A DNA stretch of 64,000 nt from Lentiprolixibacter aurantiacus. Lineage in GTDB: Bacteria; Bacteroidota; Bacteroidia; Flavobacteriales; Flavobacteriaceae. This document shows positions 10,124-20,134 of the stretch, piece by piece. The notes under the pieces are model-generated. The model saw nothing but the letters and a program-made list of their open reading frames with translations. It was not told the DNA's origin and did not search any database. Positions within the stretch are counted from its first letter, which is position 1. Each line of letters opens with the position of its first letter. Both the position numbers and the translations under genes were made by a program. The stretch covers positions 1-64,000 of the forward strand of contig NZ_JAPFQP010000001.1 of the NCBI RefSeq assembly GCF_026241225.1, written 5' to 3'.

Positions 10124-11626
10124 TTAGTATCCAGGGTTCTGCTGCGTGCGCAAGTCCGGATTTGCGTTAAATTCAATTTGCGGAATTGGAAATGTAAACC
10201 TGTAATTATCAGGTGACAGGCTACATTGATTAACAATAGCACAATCAATTGCATCACGACTTACTTGTCGGTTTCCACGAAGCCCCATACGCTTAAGGTC
10301 TTTCCAACGGTGACCTTCAAAGGCGAATTCGAACCTTCTTTCATCAAGGATTGCTCCGTAAGCTTCCGTTTTATTAGCAAAAACTGGCAGGGCGGTGTCC
10401 GTACCAAATCTTGCATCTCTCAATTGCTTGATCAAAGCAGCAACTGAATTTGTTGCACCGTTTAGGTCTCCTATTTCAACCCATGCTTCCGCTAAAATCA
10501 ATAACATCTCAGCAGATCTGAACACCTTCAGGTCATTCATATTGGTTACACCTTCAGAACCCGGGTATTTATAAACAACCAGTACATCAAGAGTAGGGTT
10601 ATTATTTACCTCATAATCAGGGTCTATATCACTGTCAGGAGCAACCAGCACATCATATCGGATATCATCAGGATCGAGGGCGTTGAACAAAGACCTGCCC
10701 ACTTCTAAAAATGCTCCACCTGTTCGGGTAGCAGCCGAAAAACTAAAAATCCCACCTGCATGGCCTCCAGCCGTACCACCAGTTCCCTGGTTGTCATAAT
10801 TATCACCAATGGTTCTTTCCAATTTGAAGATAACCTCGGTATTGTCTACATCTTGAAAAATACCCTGGTACTGAGCCCTTGTAGCAAGGGGATATTTGTT
10901 CAAAAGTTCCTGGGCATAACCAGCAGCTTCAGCGTAATGCGCTGGACCACGGTATGCCGCTACTCTGGCCCTAAATGCGTCAATTACATCCTTATTGATC
11001 GTAGTAGGGTCTGAAGTATCATCAGAAAGCAATGACTCCGCCAAATCCAAATCATTTTCGATCAATTCGTAGAAATCAGCGTTAGTACTTCGAAGCAACA
11101 ACTGATCGATAGTGGGAACAAAATCAACCAAAATCGCTGCCAACGCACTGTCATCTGCATAATCTGTTGAATAATATGACAACAACTCGAAGTGGCCCCA
11201 TGCCCTGAGGAAATAAGCCTGTCCAAGAATTTCGTCCTTTAAAGATTGCTCTGCTGCATCTGCAGCCTCAACAATATCACCAGCCTCAATTAACCGGTTA
11301 GCTGCATTGAGCAAATCATAATTTCTGGTCCAGAAATTATTGGTAATGGCACTTGATGGGTTTAATACTAAACTATATAACCCAATTTGTTGTCCTCCAT
11401 TTTCGATTCCTATGGCCAGCTCATCCGTAAAGATGGCGTTAAAAAGAATCTCAGGAGTTAAATCCACTCCGTCATATACCCCATTCAGACCTAAACTTAA
11501 ATCCTCAACGGTTTGAAAAGCTCTGTCCGCATCAAGTCGTCCGGGCTGATTGATATCTATCGCATCCTCACAACCTACGGTGAGCACAAGCGATAATAAT
11601 AAGTAATATATTTTTCTAATTTTCAT
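10124..11626 (-). CDS. RagB/SusD family nutrient-binding lipoprotein
   Basis: 500 residues. Signal LVLTVGC puts the lipidated Cys at residue 19, followed by EDAIDINQPG. The TPR-like SusD organisation is visible: an N-terminal region with FNAIFTDELAIG, a helical middle (AEQSLKDEILGQAYFLRAWG, the usual QA.FLRA signature), and a C-terminal RagB segment (ILDERRFEFAFEGHRWKDLKR, shown by the ERR.E.A.EG.RW.DL.R pattern), ending in QQNPGY. It caps the SusC barrel and binds the oligomeric nutrient at the cell surface. It lies 10 bases downstream of susC. Confidence 0.96.
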   Translation of the reverse strand: MKIRKIYYLLLSLVLTVGCEDAIDINQPGRLDADRAFQTVEDLSLGLNGVYDGVDLTPEILFNAIFTDELAIGIENGGQQIGLYSLVLNPSSAITNNFWTRNYDLLNAANRLIEAGDIVEAADAAEQSLKDEILGQAYFLRAWGHFELLSYYSTDYADDSALAAILVDFVPTIDQLLLRSTNADFYELIENDLDLAESLLSDDTSDPTTINKDVIDAFRARVAAYRGPAHYAEAAGYAQELLNKYPLATRAQYQGIFQDVDNTEVIFKLERTIGDNYDNQGTGGTAGGHAGGIFSFSAATRTGGAFLEVGRSLFNALDPDDIRYDVLVAPDSDIDPDYEVNNNPTLDVLVVYKYPGSEGVTNMNDLKVFRSAEMLLILAEAWVEIGDLNGATNSVAALIKQLRDARFGTDTALPVFANKTEAYGAILDERRFEFAFEGHRWKDLKRMGLRGNRQVSRDAIDCAIVNQCSLSPDNYRFTFPIPQIEFNANPDLRTQQNPGY

Positions 11627-11636
11627 TGCTATTATT

Positions 11637-14600
11637 TTAAATGCCTATTTCAAATCCAAGTGAAAGAATTCGCGGAGTAGGATATTCGTTTTGTTGTGAA
11701 ACAAGTCCCTCTACATCAAATCCTCTCCATTTAGTAAACGTCAGAACGTTCTCTCCGTTAAAAAAGAAACCAAGTTTCTTGATTCCTGTCCCCTCAAGAA
11801 ATTTCTTAGGGAAGTTGTAACCAACAGCCAGGAACCTTAACCTTACATAATCCGCACTAAACAAGAATCTATCTGAAGACACTCCTGCCTGCCCGACAGC
11901 ATTCAAGTTGGAAGCTGTAAGGCTTGGTACGCTAGTTACCCGGTTGTTAGGAGTCCATGCATCCAGCAGGTCTCTGGAGGTCCTGAACTGACCAATAGTA
12001 GATGGATTCATTCGACCATAATAATCAAAATCCAAATTGTCTATCCCTAACATGTAGTTAAACTGGGTCTGAACATAAAAACCTTTCCAGTCAAAATTGA
12101 AACCAAAGCTTCCTACCCAGTCCGGGTATGGGTTTCTGCTCGTCCATACCCTGTCAGTATCAGCATTGGGGTTCTCTGTAAGATTACCATCCGCATCAAG
12201 GAACAACAGGTTACCATTTGCAGGATTCACACCCGCATATCTAACCCTAAAATATTCATCCAGCGGCCCTCCATTTCTACCAATTCCAATAATCTCACCT
12301 TCATCGCTTGGTAGATCCTGTAATTCGGTCTCATTGTAGTTACCGACCAAATTCAGCGTAAGCACCATATCCTTATTTCGGATTAAATCGTAATCCAAAT
12401 CAACCTCAACTCCACGGTTGAACAGGGAACCTACGTTGGCATTCAAAGTAGTTACTGAATTAATCGCAGATACCGGTGTGCTCTGGAAGAGGTCTGTTGT
12501 CTTCTTTTCATAAACATCGAACGAACCTCTTAACCTGCTGTTGAATACTTCAAAGTCAAGACCAATATTCGTTTGTTTAACTGTTTCCCAGCGCAATGTG
12601 GTATTTGGGATCTGTGATAAAAACAGGGCGTTCTGTCCCCGGTATCCTGGACCAGTTGCAAAAAGACTTCTGGTTAAATCAGGAGCACTAAAAATACTGG
12701 TTCCGGTTATTCGCTGGTTACCAGCAGTACCTATAGAAGCTCTCAGTTTCAAAACATCAAAAACAGACCCGTCCATAAAGGACTCGTTACTGATGTTCCA
12801 ACGACCAGCTACAGACCAGAATGTTGCATATCTATTAGACTCTGCAAAGCGGTAAGAGGCATCCCTTCGGACTGTCCCAACTACACCATATCGCTCATCA
12901 TAATCGTAGTCAGCCTGTCCAAAGTATGAGAACAACCCGGCATCCCTTTTTGTAGCATTGATAATAGGAACAAAAAAGTCGTTGTCAGAATTATCCTGAA
13001 TCCATCCCGCATCGTCCCCGGAAGCAAAAGTCCTGGGATCCAAACCTTCCTGTCTGTATCCAAGGTCTCTAAAGTGAGCTTTAAAGTATTCTGTATAAGC
13101 CCCTACGTTAACACTGTGTTTACCCCATTGGTTGTCGTAAGTTAAAGAAGTTACCTGGTTGTAAGTAAACACGCGATCATTATCTCCAAATTGGCGACCA
13201 TTGTAATCGTCCCCGAAGTAAAAGTCATTCCAGTTATCAGGAGCTTCTAGCGCATTAAAGGTTGTATCAATATAATCCATACTACCGGTTACATTGGCTC
13301 TCAAGTTCTTAGCAACTTCATAGCTGGCATTTGCACTGGCTACTATTCGAACTTCCTCATCTCTTTGCTCATAGGAATTTAAAAAATCCAATAAGAGTAA
13401 AGGGGTATCAGCAAAAGTCCAATTCTGAGCCAGCAACTCAGATCCCGGATATTCATCAGGCGTTATATAAGTAACCGACTGATTTGCACCCAATAGAAAG
13501 TTCCTGTTGATACTTCCAGTTCCTACAGAAGATACCTCATTAGAAATAGAATAGTTAATGGTCAGATTTGTACCGTAAGTAAATCTTCCATCTTCGCTTC
13601 TACCTGTAATATTGTTTCTGAAGTTAAAACGCTTCAGATCCGATTCTACAACAACACCGTCTTGTTCAAAGAAACCGAAAGACGTGAACTGTGTGGTGTT
13701 AGAGCTACCACTTGACAAGGTCAGCGTATGGTTCTGGTTTACACCCTCGCGGATAAAAAAGTCAACCCAATTAAAATTGGGAGCTGCAGCAATTTCAGCG
13801 TCAGTAAGTTGTGATCCACGACCCCTATTCAATTGTTTCTCAAGAGCGAGCTGTTCCTGGGAATTCATTAAATCGTAATCATTGCCCGGTAACTTGCTAA
13901 ATCCTGCAATACCGGTGTAGTTGATGCTTAAACCCTGATCATAATTACCTGTACGTGTTTTAATAACGATAACCCCGTTTGCACCCCTGTTTCCATAAAT
14001 TGCTGTTGCACCAGCATCTTTAAGCACAGAAATAGACTGGATGTCCTGTGGGTTCAATGACCTGAAGTTATCCTCGTCTACCGGAGCACCGTCGATAATG
14101 AAAAGAGGTTCAGTGTTACCATTAATTGAGTTTACCCCACGTAACTGTACCAAAGAGTTGGCTCCCGGCTGACCGGATGTGGTGGTAATATTCAAACCGG
14201 CAACCTGTCCCGACAGGGTTTGAACAACACTGGCATTCGGACGGTTCTTAATAGATTCGTCAGCAGAAATGGTAACCTGTGCAATTGCAGATTTCGTTTT
14301 GGGCGCTGTTCGGTACCCTTGAACTACCACTTCCGCAAGCTGTTCGGCATCATCCTCCATCCTAATGTTAAGAACAGAAGTGGAAGCCGAAACAGTACGG
14401 TTTACTGTTTTCTGACCCAGGTAGCTGAATCGCAACACCTGGCCCACATTAACTGTAATGGAGTAATTTCCATCAAAATCAGTTTGTGTACCCGTAGAAG
14501 TTCCTACAACCACTACAGCTACACCGGGCAACGGTATTCCAGAAGAATCTGTCACGTTACCTGTAACTGTCTTTTGCGCGAAAGCAAAAGAAACGCAAAA

Positions 14601-14642
14601 CACCAATAAAGGTGTAAGCACCTTCGTAAGCTTTGATCTCAT
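11637..14642 (-). CDS. SusC/RagA family TonB-dependent outer-membrane transporter
   Basis: 1001 residues, the usual SusC length. Signal peptide to about residue 22 (SFAFAQ), then a carboxypeptidase-regulatory-like domain (KTVTGNVTDSSGIPLPGVAV, residues 24-100), a plug domain around 115-225 with the RGVNSINGNTEPLFIIDG and DAGATAIYGNRGANGVI signatures, and a C-terminal 22-strand barrel ending in ILSLGFEIGI. It imports a nutrient captured by the SusD protein, energised by TonB/ExbBD. It heads a three-gene operon that has no glycosidase, peptidase, sulfatase or regulator, so substrate cannot be inferred here. Confidence 0.97.
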   Translation of the reverse strand: MRSKLTKVLTPLLVFCVSFAFAQKTVTGNVTDSSGIPLPGVAVVVVGTSTGTQTDFDGNYSITVNVGQVLRFSYLGQKTVNRTVSASTSVLNIRMEDDAEQLAEVVVQGYRTAPKTKSAIAQVTISADESIKNRPNASVVQTLSGQVAGLNITTTSGQPGANSLVQLRGVNSINGNTEPLFIIDGAPVDEDNFRSLNPQDIQSISVLKDAGATAIYGNRGANGVIVIKTRTGNYDQGLSINYTGIAGFSKLPGNDYDLMNSQEQLALEKQLNRGRGSQLTDAEIAAAPNFNWVDFFIREGVNQNHTLTLSSGSSNTTQFTSFGFFEQDGVVVESDLKRFNFRNNITGRSEDGRFTYGTNLTINYSISNEVSSVGTGSINRNFLLGANQSVTYITPDEYPGSELLAQNWTFADTPLLLLDFLNSYEQRDEEVRIVASANASYEVAKNLRANVTGSMDYIDTTFNALEAPDNWNDFYFGDDYNGRQFGDNDRVFTYNQVTSLTYDNQWGKHSVNVGAYTEYFKAHFRDLGYRQEGLDPRTFASGDDAGWIQDNSDNDFFVPIINATKRDAGLFSYFGQADYDYDERYGVVGTVRRDASYRFAESNRYATFWSVAGRWNISNESFMDGSVFDVLKLRASIGTAGNQRITGTSIFSAPDLTRSLFATGPGYRGQNALFLSQIPNTTLRWETVKQTNIGLDFEVFNSRLRGSFDVYEKKTTDLFQSTPVSAINSVTTLNANVGSLFNRGVEVDLDYDLIRNKDMVLTLNLVGNYNETELQDLPSDEGEIIGIGRNGGPLDEYFRVRYAGVNPANGNLLFLDADGNLTENPNADTDRVWTSRNPYPDWVGSFGFNFDWKGFYVQTQFNYMLGIDNLDFDYYGRMNPSTIGQFRTSRDLLDAWTPNNRVTSVPSLTASNLNAVGQAGVSSDRFLFSADYVRLRFLAVGYNFPKKFLEGTGIKKLGFFFNGENVLTFTKWRGFDVEGLVSQQNEYPTPRILSLGFEIGI

Positions 14643-14859
14643 TTAATTAGTTTTTTGAATTAGTCAGCGGCAAATTTGCCAATTAATTGTTAACTATGCA
14701 AGGATACAGGAGGCTTGGAAGGGGTTTGTGTTAAAAAAAAACAAATTATTACGAGTCTTTTATCAATTTCGTTAAAACTGTAATGTATATGTAATTTTTG
14801 AACATAAATACTAATTTATCCATCAACAATAATTCTATTTTTTAAAAATCATTCAAGTT

Positions 14860-15456
14860 ATGTTGCAGGCTTATCTGCATAGTCCCTATGAGGCAGGCAC
14901 TGACGAGGCGGGAAGAGGTTGCCTGGCCGGTCCGGTTACCGCAGCAGCCATAATTCTTGAACCGGATTTTTCCCATAAAACCCTCAATGATTCAAAATTG
15001 CTGACTGAAAGGCAGCGCAAGCAAATCCAACCCTTACTTGAGGAAGCAGCCCTTGCCTACGCAGTGGCACACGTATTCCCGGAAACCATAGACAAGATCA
15101 ATATCCTCAATGCCTCCATAAAAGCCATGCATATGGCACTGGACCAATTGGCCCATATACCGGAATACATACTGGTAGATGGGAATAGGTTCAAACCCTA
15201 CGAGAATATACCCCATACCTGTGTGGTTAAGGGCGACGGTAAATTTCTGCATATCGCTGCAGCCTCCGTCCTGGCGAAAACAGCCAGGGACGCATATATG
15301 GAACAGATACACCTGGAATATCCGATGTATCAGTGGATCAATAATAAAGGATACCCAACAAAAGCCCACCGGGAAGCCATTAGGAAATATGGCCCATGTG
15401 AATATCACCGAAAAAGCTTTCGCCTGCTTCCGGAACAATTGGAACTGGAGTTCTAA
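14860..15456 (+). CDS. rnhB: Ribonuclease HII
   Basis: 198 residues, typical for the family. It removes RNA from RNA/DNA hybrids, including single misincorporated ribonucleotides, in the cytoplasm. The N-terminal active-site motif [15 protein letters not shown] is at residues 12-26; the conserved LNDSKLL is near 45, YILVDGN near 107 (third acidic residue), and [12 protein letters not shown] near 138. The C-terminus has the [11 protein letters not shown] motif. It is divergent from the SusC operon, with 217 bases between them, and is followed after 90 bases by a lipoprotein gene. Confidence 0.97.
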   Translation: MLQAYLHSPYEAGTDEAGRGCLAGPVTAAAIILEPDFSHKTLNDSKLLTERQRKQIQPLLEEAALAYAVAHVFPETIDKINILNASIKAMHMALDQLAHIPEYILVDGNRFKPYENIPHTCVVKGDGKFLHIAAASVLAKTARDAYMEQIHLEYPMYQWINNKGYPTKAHREAIRKYGPCEYHRKSFRLLPEQLELEF

Positions 15457-15546
15457 AGCGTAATTTCCCAAAAAACAACTTGCCCATATCTGGAGCAAAC
15501 AGGCCACAGAGTTTTTTACCTTTGTTGTGTATACTGAAGTTCAGCT

Positions 15547-18000
15547 ATGATTAGATACCCCTTTTTCCTGGCCCTGCTCTCCCTACTTATAATAAATTGC
15601 TCACCCGGAACAGAGCGAAACACAAATCTACACCGGTACATACCAAAAGATGCCTCCCTGTTGCTGCAGGTAAGGAACCTGTCCAATTTTAAAAGCAACC
15701 TGAGGAATTGCGAATACCTGTCTCAAATCAGTGCTCATCCCCTGCTTACCCCGGAAGAACTCTCAGGTGGCCTCCTTAATTATGTGGAGAGCGATAGCAG
15801 CGCCCTGATAAGCCTCATAAATTGGAAAGACAAAAAAGCAATGCTCATAGCTTCATGGGTAAATACCAACAAAACAGAACAGGATAGCACGGCAGCTGAT
15901 CCTGGTGAGTCGGTTTCATCAAATGGCGTAGCCTTGTGGAAGCATTTACAGGATTCCCTGACATGGTACTCAACTACTTCGGGCGGGATAAAACTTTGGT
16001 CCCTTCATCCTGAGGTCCTCAGCAATATATTGAAACAGGATCAACCTGCAGACGCGGAGCTTTCCCGACTGCTGCGCGCTGCTAACGACAGGAGCTCGGC
16101 TTCCCTTTTCAGAAAAGCCAGTCCTGATCCCTACATGCATTTTTTCCCGTTTACGGAGGAAGAGGCCTCCGTGGACTCAGTCCAACCCATTTGGCAAGTG
16201 ATGGACCTAGAGTTCCGAAAGGCTGGAATAACCGGTAGTGGTGTGGTTATGATCCCGGATTCCGGTCAGACCTGGGCCTCCTACTATCGGGGAACAGTCA
16301 TGGAAAACAGGATTGCTGCCCTGGCCCCCTTGCAAAGCGATGCCATCATTAGTTTCATTTTGGATACCGCTCTGTTATCGTCAGAAATTCCACAGGATTC
16401 CCTTGAATTATATGAAGAAGAACAAAGTTTGTTAAACGCAGTTGCATCAGCCGGGGTGATCATCCAAAACAAGCAAAGATGGGTAGTTTTGGATCTCCTT
16501 GATGCCAGCGGGCTTGAGACCCTGCTGAAAAGTTTGCAGGTGGGTTCCAGGCAGTTCCAGGGCAGTGAAATTCTGGAACTTGGTCAGGGACAGTTTTTGG
16601 ATGCCTATACCAACAAGGTTGTTAAAGGGTTTGATGCCCGGTTTGCAACCCGAATTGAAAACCAGTTTATTTTTGCCGAATCCTCCGCTTCACTGGAACT
16701 ATTGCTACAGGACTATAACAGGGGAATGGTCTTTGAAATGAGCAGTCTTTATGAGAACAGCATAGACTTACAGTCTGGTGAGGCCTCCCTTCAATTTACT
16801 GCCAATGCGGAAGGAATGGGGAAACTGTTGCAGGAACCTTTATTTGCCGGTACCTCTCCAAAAAACCTTTCCCTGTTTCCCGAAGGTTATGTCTATTCGG
16901 GGCAGGTGCTGAGCGGCTCAGGCCATCTACTGAATAATATGGCTATCAATCGCATAAACAAAAAAGCAGAAAGCAATACCACTTCTGAGGAATTCAGGCT
17001 GCAACTCGATGCCGAGGTGGCCACTATTCCCCAATTTGTCATCAACCACCGGAATCGCCAAAAAGAAATTGTTGTGCAGGACGAAACCAACAAGCTCTAC
17101 CTGATATCTGGGGAAGGGAAAGTACTGTGGAAAAAACAGCTGGATAGCAGAATTCAGGGAGAAATTAAGCAGGTTGACCTCTACAAGAACGGCAGACTTC
17201 AACTAGCCTTTACTACCAATAACCAGTTCCTGGTACTAGACAGGAATGGCAAAGAAGTACTCCCTTTCAACATGCGGTTCAAAGGGGGCAACCTTAATCC
17301 ATTGGCAGTTTTTGACTATGAGAATAACAGGAATTACCGCTTTGTGGTTACTCAAGGCCGAAAAATCTATATGTATAATCGACGTGGTCAGATCGTCAGT
17401 GGCTATACTTACACAGAGGCAGCAGCACCAGTGCTCAGGGAACCCCAACATTTCCGGATTGGCAGCAGAGACTACCTGGTATTCCAGCTGGAGAACGGCG
17501 CCCTGGAAATCCGGAACCGGGTAGGCAAGACCCGCATACCAGTCAGCGAGCGCTTTCAATTCTCTGAAAATCCGGTGTATATGTACCTCAACCAATTCTC
17601 ATTTACAGATAATTCAGGTAGATTATACTCTATTGATACCAAAGGAAAACTATCTGCCAGCAAGCTGAATCTGGATGCGCTTCACCGGATTGATGCCACC
17701 AGCAAAACCCTGGTCACCCTTAGCGAAAATACCCTCACCATCAAAGGCAGGCCTATCACCCTGGACCTCGGTGTTTACACTGGCCCAAAGATATTTTATC
17801 TCTACGATAAGATATACGTAAGCGTAACAGACCTACAAGCTGAAAAAGTATATTTGTTTGACAGCCAGACCAAGTCCATTCCCGGATTTCCGGTATTTGG
17901 TACAGATGCTATGCGTTTGGACGATGTGGATAACGACCGGAACCTGGAGCTGGTAACCAGTGGGCAGGCAAATGACCTCATCCTGTATCGGATGAATTAA
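15547..18000 (+). CDS. Large lipoprotein with C-terminal beta-propeller-like region, function unknown
   Basis: 817 residues. Signal LLIINC gives a lipidated Cys at residue 18. The N-terminal half (to about 480) begins with a motif seen in proteins that evaluate substrate-binding (YIPKDASLLLQVRNL) and is alpha/beta. The C-terminal half (about 495-817) shows repeated strands of the PQQ/WD propeller kind (NKLYLISGEGKVLWKKQL, then FLVLDRNGKEVLPF, then VYLFDSQT), ending in a VCBS-like RLDDVDNDRNLELV. I do not recognise a named family. It follows rnhB and its stop overlaps the end of lipB (convergent, four bases). Confidence 0.75.
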   Translation: MIRYPFFLALLSLLIINCSPGTERNTNLHRYIPKDASLLLQVRNLSNFKSNLRNCEYLSQISAHPLLTPEELSGGLLNYVESDSSALISLINWKDKKAMLIASWVNTNKTEQDSTAADPGESVSSNGVALWKHLQDSLTWYSTTSGGIKLWSLHPEVLSNILKQDQPADAELSRLLRAANDRSSASLFRKASPDPYMHFFPFTEEEASVDSVQPIWQVMDLEFRKAGITGSGVVMIPDSGQTWASYYRGTVMENRIAALAPLQSDAIISFILDTALLSSEIPQDSLELYEEEQSLLNAVASAGVIIQNKQRWVVLDLLDASGLETLLKSLQVGSRQFQGSEILELGQGQFLDAYTNKVVKGFDARFATRIENQFIFAESSASLELLLQDYNRGMVFEMSSLYENSIDLQSGEASLQFTANAEGMGKLLQEPLFAGTSPKNLSLFPEGYVYSGQVLSGSGHLLNNMAINRINKKAESNTTSEEFRLQLDAEVATIPQFVINHRNRQKEIVVQDETNKLYLISGEGKVLWKKQLDSRIQGEIKQVDLYKNGRLQLAFTTNNQFLVLDRNGKEVLPFNMRFKGGNLNPLAVFDYENNRNYRFVVTQGRKIYMYNRRGQIVSGYTYTEAAAPVLREPQHFRIGSRDYLVFQLENGALEIRNRVGKTRIPVSERFQFSENPVYMYLNQFSFTDNSGRLYSIDTKGKLSASKLNLDALHRIDATSKTLVTLSENTLTIKGRPITLDLGVYTGPKIFYLYDKIYVSVTDLQAEKVYLFDSQTKSIPGFPVFGTDAMRLDDVDNDRNLELVTSGQANDLILYRMN

Positions 18001-18725
18001 TTCTGAAAATCACCAGATCTGCCGGATTTGGAGAGCCTGGCTTCAAACAGTGTTTCAAAATGCCTTAGTAGTTTCTGCTTAACCTCCTCTACATCGAGCT
18101 CGGTTTTGCCAAGTTCCACATTGAGGGATGTAACAGCCTTGTCTTTTATACCGCAGGGAATCATATGATCGAAATACCCCAGGTCTGTGTTCACATTGAA
18201 TGCAAACCCGTGCATGGTAACCCAGCGGCTGGCACGTACACCCATAGCGCAAATCTTTCGCGCAAAAGGAGTTCCCACATCCAGCCAAACGCCGGTTTCC
18301 CCATCGGAACGTTCTCCCCTGAGTCCATATTCCTCAAGGGTGAGGATAATCATTTCTTCAAGCAGCCTGAGGTATTTATGGATATCGGTAAAGAAATTAT
18401 CCAGGTCCAGGATGGGATAGCCTACGATCTGGCCAGGCCCGTGGTATGTGATATCCCCTCCCCTGTTGATCTTATAGAATTTGGCCCCTTTTTTCTCCAG
18501 CTCTGCTTCCGCAACCAGCAAATTTTCAATATTGCCGCTTTTACCCAGCGTATACACATGAGGGTGCTCAACAAAAAGCAAATAATTAGGTGTAGGCTCC
18601 TGTAAACCCTCGCGCCTGTTGCGGATCTTCGTATCCACTATTTGCTGGAACAGGTTCTCCTGGTAATCCCATGTTTCCTTGTAGTCGCGATAGCCCAGTT
18701 CCTGAAAAGTAACCTGCTTGTTCAT
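17997..18725 (-). CDS. lipB: Octanoyltransferase (lipoate biosynthesis)
   Basis: 242 residues from the Met at 18725; a further upstream Met at 18779 would add 18 residues and overlap the preceding small gene, so I reject it. LipB moves the octanoyl group from acyl carrier protein to lipoyl domains of 2-oxoacid dehydrogenases and GcvH. Visible motifs are RGGDITYHGPGQ with YPILDL, the Lys in FARKICAMGVR, and the catalytic Cys in IPCGI with the following TSLN. It lies 19 bases downstream of the YqaE gene and converges on the 15547-18000 gene with stop codons overlapping. Confidence 0.96.
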   Translation of the reverse strand: MNKQVTFQELGYRDYKETWDYQENLFQQIVDTKIRNRREGLQEPTPNYLLFVEHPHVYTLGKSGNIENLLVAEAELEKKGAKFYKINRGGDITYHGPGQIVGYPILDLDNFFTDIHKYLRLLEEMIILTLEEYGLRGERSDGETGVWLDVGTPFARKICAMGVRASRWVTMHGFAFNVNTDLGYFDHMIPCGIKDKAVTSLNVELGKTELDVEEVKQKLLRHFETLFEARLSKSGRSGDFQN

Positions 18726-18744
18726 TCCCGCAAAGATACAACGC

Positions 18745-18900
18745 TCAGTTGGGATTATTAAGGATAATGAGTGCCGCAATCACACCTGGTACCCACCCGC
18801 ATAGGGTAAGAAGAAAAACAATAATAAAAGACCCGCATCCCTTGCCAATAACAGACAGGGGCGGAAATATAATGGCCAGTAAGACCCTTAAAAAACTCAT
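18745..18900 (-). CDS. YqaE/Pmp3 family small membrane protein
   Basis: A 51-residue frame read directly from the minus strand: MSFLRVLLAIIFPPLSVIGK, then a GCG turn, SFIIVFLLTLCGWVPGVIAA and LIILNNPN. This is the whole Pmp3/YqaE (UPF0057) pattern: two membrane helices, the FPPL motif in the first, and the TLLGWIPG-like TLCGWVPG before the second, with a terminal alpha-helical end. In other organisms such proteolipids are linked to membrane potential and salt or stress tolerance; the role here is inferred. It precedes lipB by 19 bases and probably shares its transcript. Confidence 0.9.
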   Translation of the reverse strand: MSFLRVLLAIIFPPLSVIGKGCGSFIIVFLLTLCGWVPGVIAALIILNNPN

Positions 18901-18989
18901 TTGGGGTATGTTGATTGATGTACTATATATGTATCCTAAAATGTGCTTTTGTTACATTTTCTTGTAAATTTAATCCTGCCTTCTTGAAT

Positions 18990-20057
18990 ATGGTTCGTTT
19001 TTTACTCGTTTTTAGCTTTTTTCTGTGCCTGCAGGCAGAGGCCCAATATCTTTTTACGGGAGAACTTGCAGAGCAATCAGCGGGCAGTACAGTTTACTTG
19101 TCACTGGTGGAGGATTATCGCAGGAGCTCCCGCATCTATTTTGACCAGATTATCCGTAAAACCACAGCCGATTCCCTGGGGCGATTTGCTTTTGAGGGGA
19201 ATAACCTCTCTATTGAAAACCGGCTGTATCGCATCCATATAGACGAATGTCAGGATCAGAACAGCCCGGATGAGTACTTCCTCGGAAATTGCCCTAATAA
19301 CCAGTCCATACTTTTCCTGGCCAATAACCGCGATACACTGGCCTTTCCGGCTACCTATGCCAATGAGCCTTTTTGCGCGGTGGAGTCTACCAACAAAGCA
19401 TCAGACAAGATCCTGGAAATTGAGGCTATGAAGGAAGAAATGATCCTGGACTTCACAGAAGTGCGCAGCGAAGCAAATACCCGCCTGAATCTCCAAACCT
19501 GGTTCCGGAAATGGCAGGAATACGGTGAAGCATTGCAGGAACCTGTACTGGAACTATATATTTATGGGTTCCTTTCTGACCGCACTAATGAAACCTACGA
19601 TTATTATCTGGAAGAAGTAGGGGATAATCCCTATTACCAGGAATTATTAGGCAGACTGCAACTTAAATACCCGGGGGCCTCTTTTACGAATGCGTACCAG
19701 CGTGAAATCCTAACCGATCGGTTGCTATCAAACCCTCAAAACAACAAGCAGGAACTATTGATCTGGATCCTGGGCGCCTTACTGGTCATTTCTATCCTCC
19801 TTAATATCTACCTGTTCAGGCGTATCCCCGGCAAGGGCACGGCGGTAGAAACGGATCCTACCAAATTAACCCAGCAAGAAAGGAAAATAGCCCTGCATGT
19901 GCTGGAAGACAAGACCAATAAGGAGATTGCCGATGCCCTGTTTATAAGCGTAAGCACAGTTCGGACGCATATAAACAACCTGAACAAAAAGCTCGGGGTA
20001 GGCGATCGTGAAGCCCTGAAAGTGCAACTGCAACAACAATTTCCACCGGGGGACTAG
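18990..20057 (+). CDS. Membrane-anchored LuxR-type transcription regulator
   Basis: 355 residues from the Met at 18990, which opens a signal-like segment (MVRFLLVFSFFLCLQAEAQ); an upstream Met at 18915 gives a worse N-terminus. Residues about 20-250 form a probable periplasmic domain that starts with YLFTGELAEQSAGSTVYLSL, as in DUF4369-like domains, and includes several Cys. A single membrane helix lies at about 255-275 (LLIWILGALLVISILLNIYLF). The cytoplasmic end has a LuxR/GerE helix-turn-helix (NKEIADALFISVSTVRTHI). So sensing outside and DNA binding inside sit on one chain. Targets are unknown; no partner kinase is nearby. Its start is 90 bases from the divergent YqaE/lipB unit. Confidence 0.85.
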   Translation: MVRFLLVFSFFLCLQAEAQYLFTGELAEQSAGSTVYLSLVEDYRRSSRIYFDQIIRKTTADSLGRFAFEGNNLSIENRLYRIHIDECQDQNSPDEYFLGNCPNNQSILFLANNRDTLAFPATYANEPFCAVESTNKASDKILEIEAMKEEMILDFTEVRSEANTRLNLQTWFRKWQEYGEALQEPVLELYIYGFLSDRTNETYDYYLEEVGDNPYYQELLGRLQLKYPGASFTNAYQREILTDRLLSNPQNNKQELLIWILGALLVISILLNIYLFRRIPGKGTAVETDPTKLTQQERKIALHVLEDKTNKEIADALFISVSTVRTHINNLNKKLGVGDREALKVQLQQQFPPGD

Positions 20058-20134
20058 TCGGTAAATCCACCCCGAAACACTAACAGAGGAGCTGAATTTC
20101 TGTGAATTTTGGATCAAATTCAAATCACAGATCT

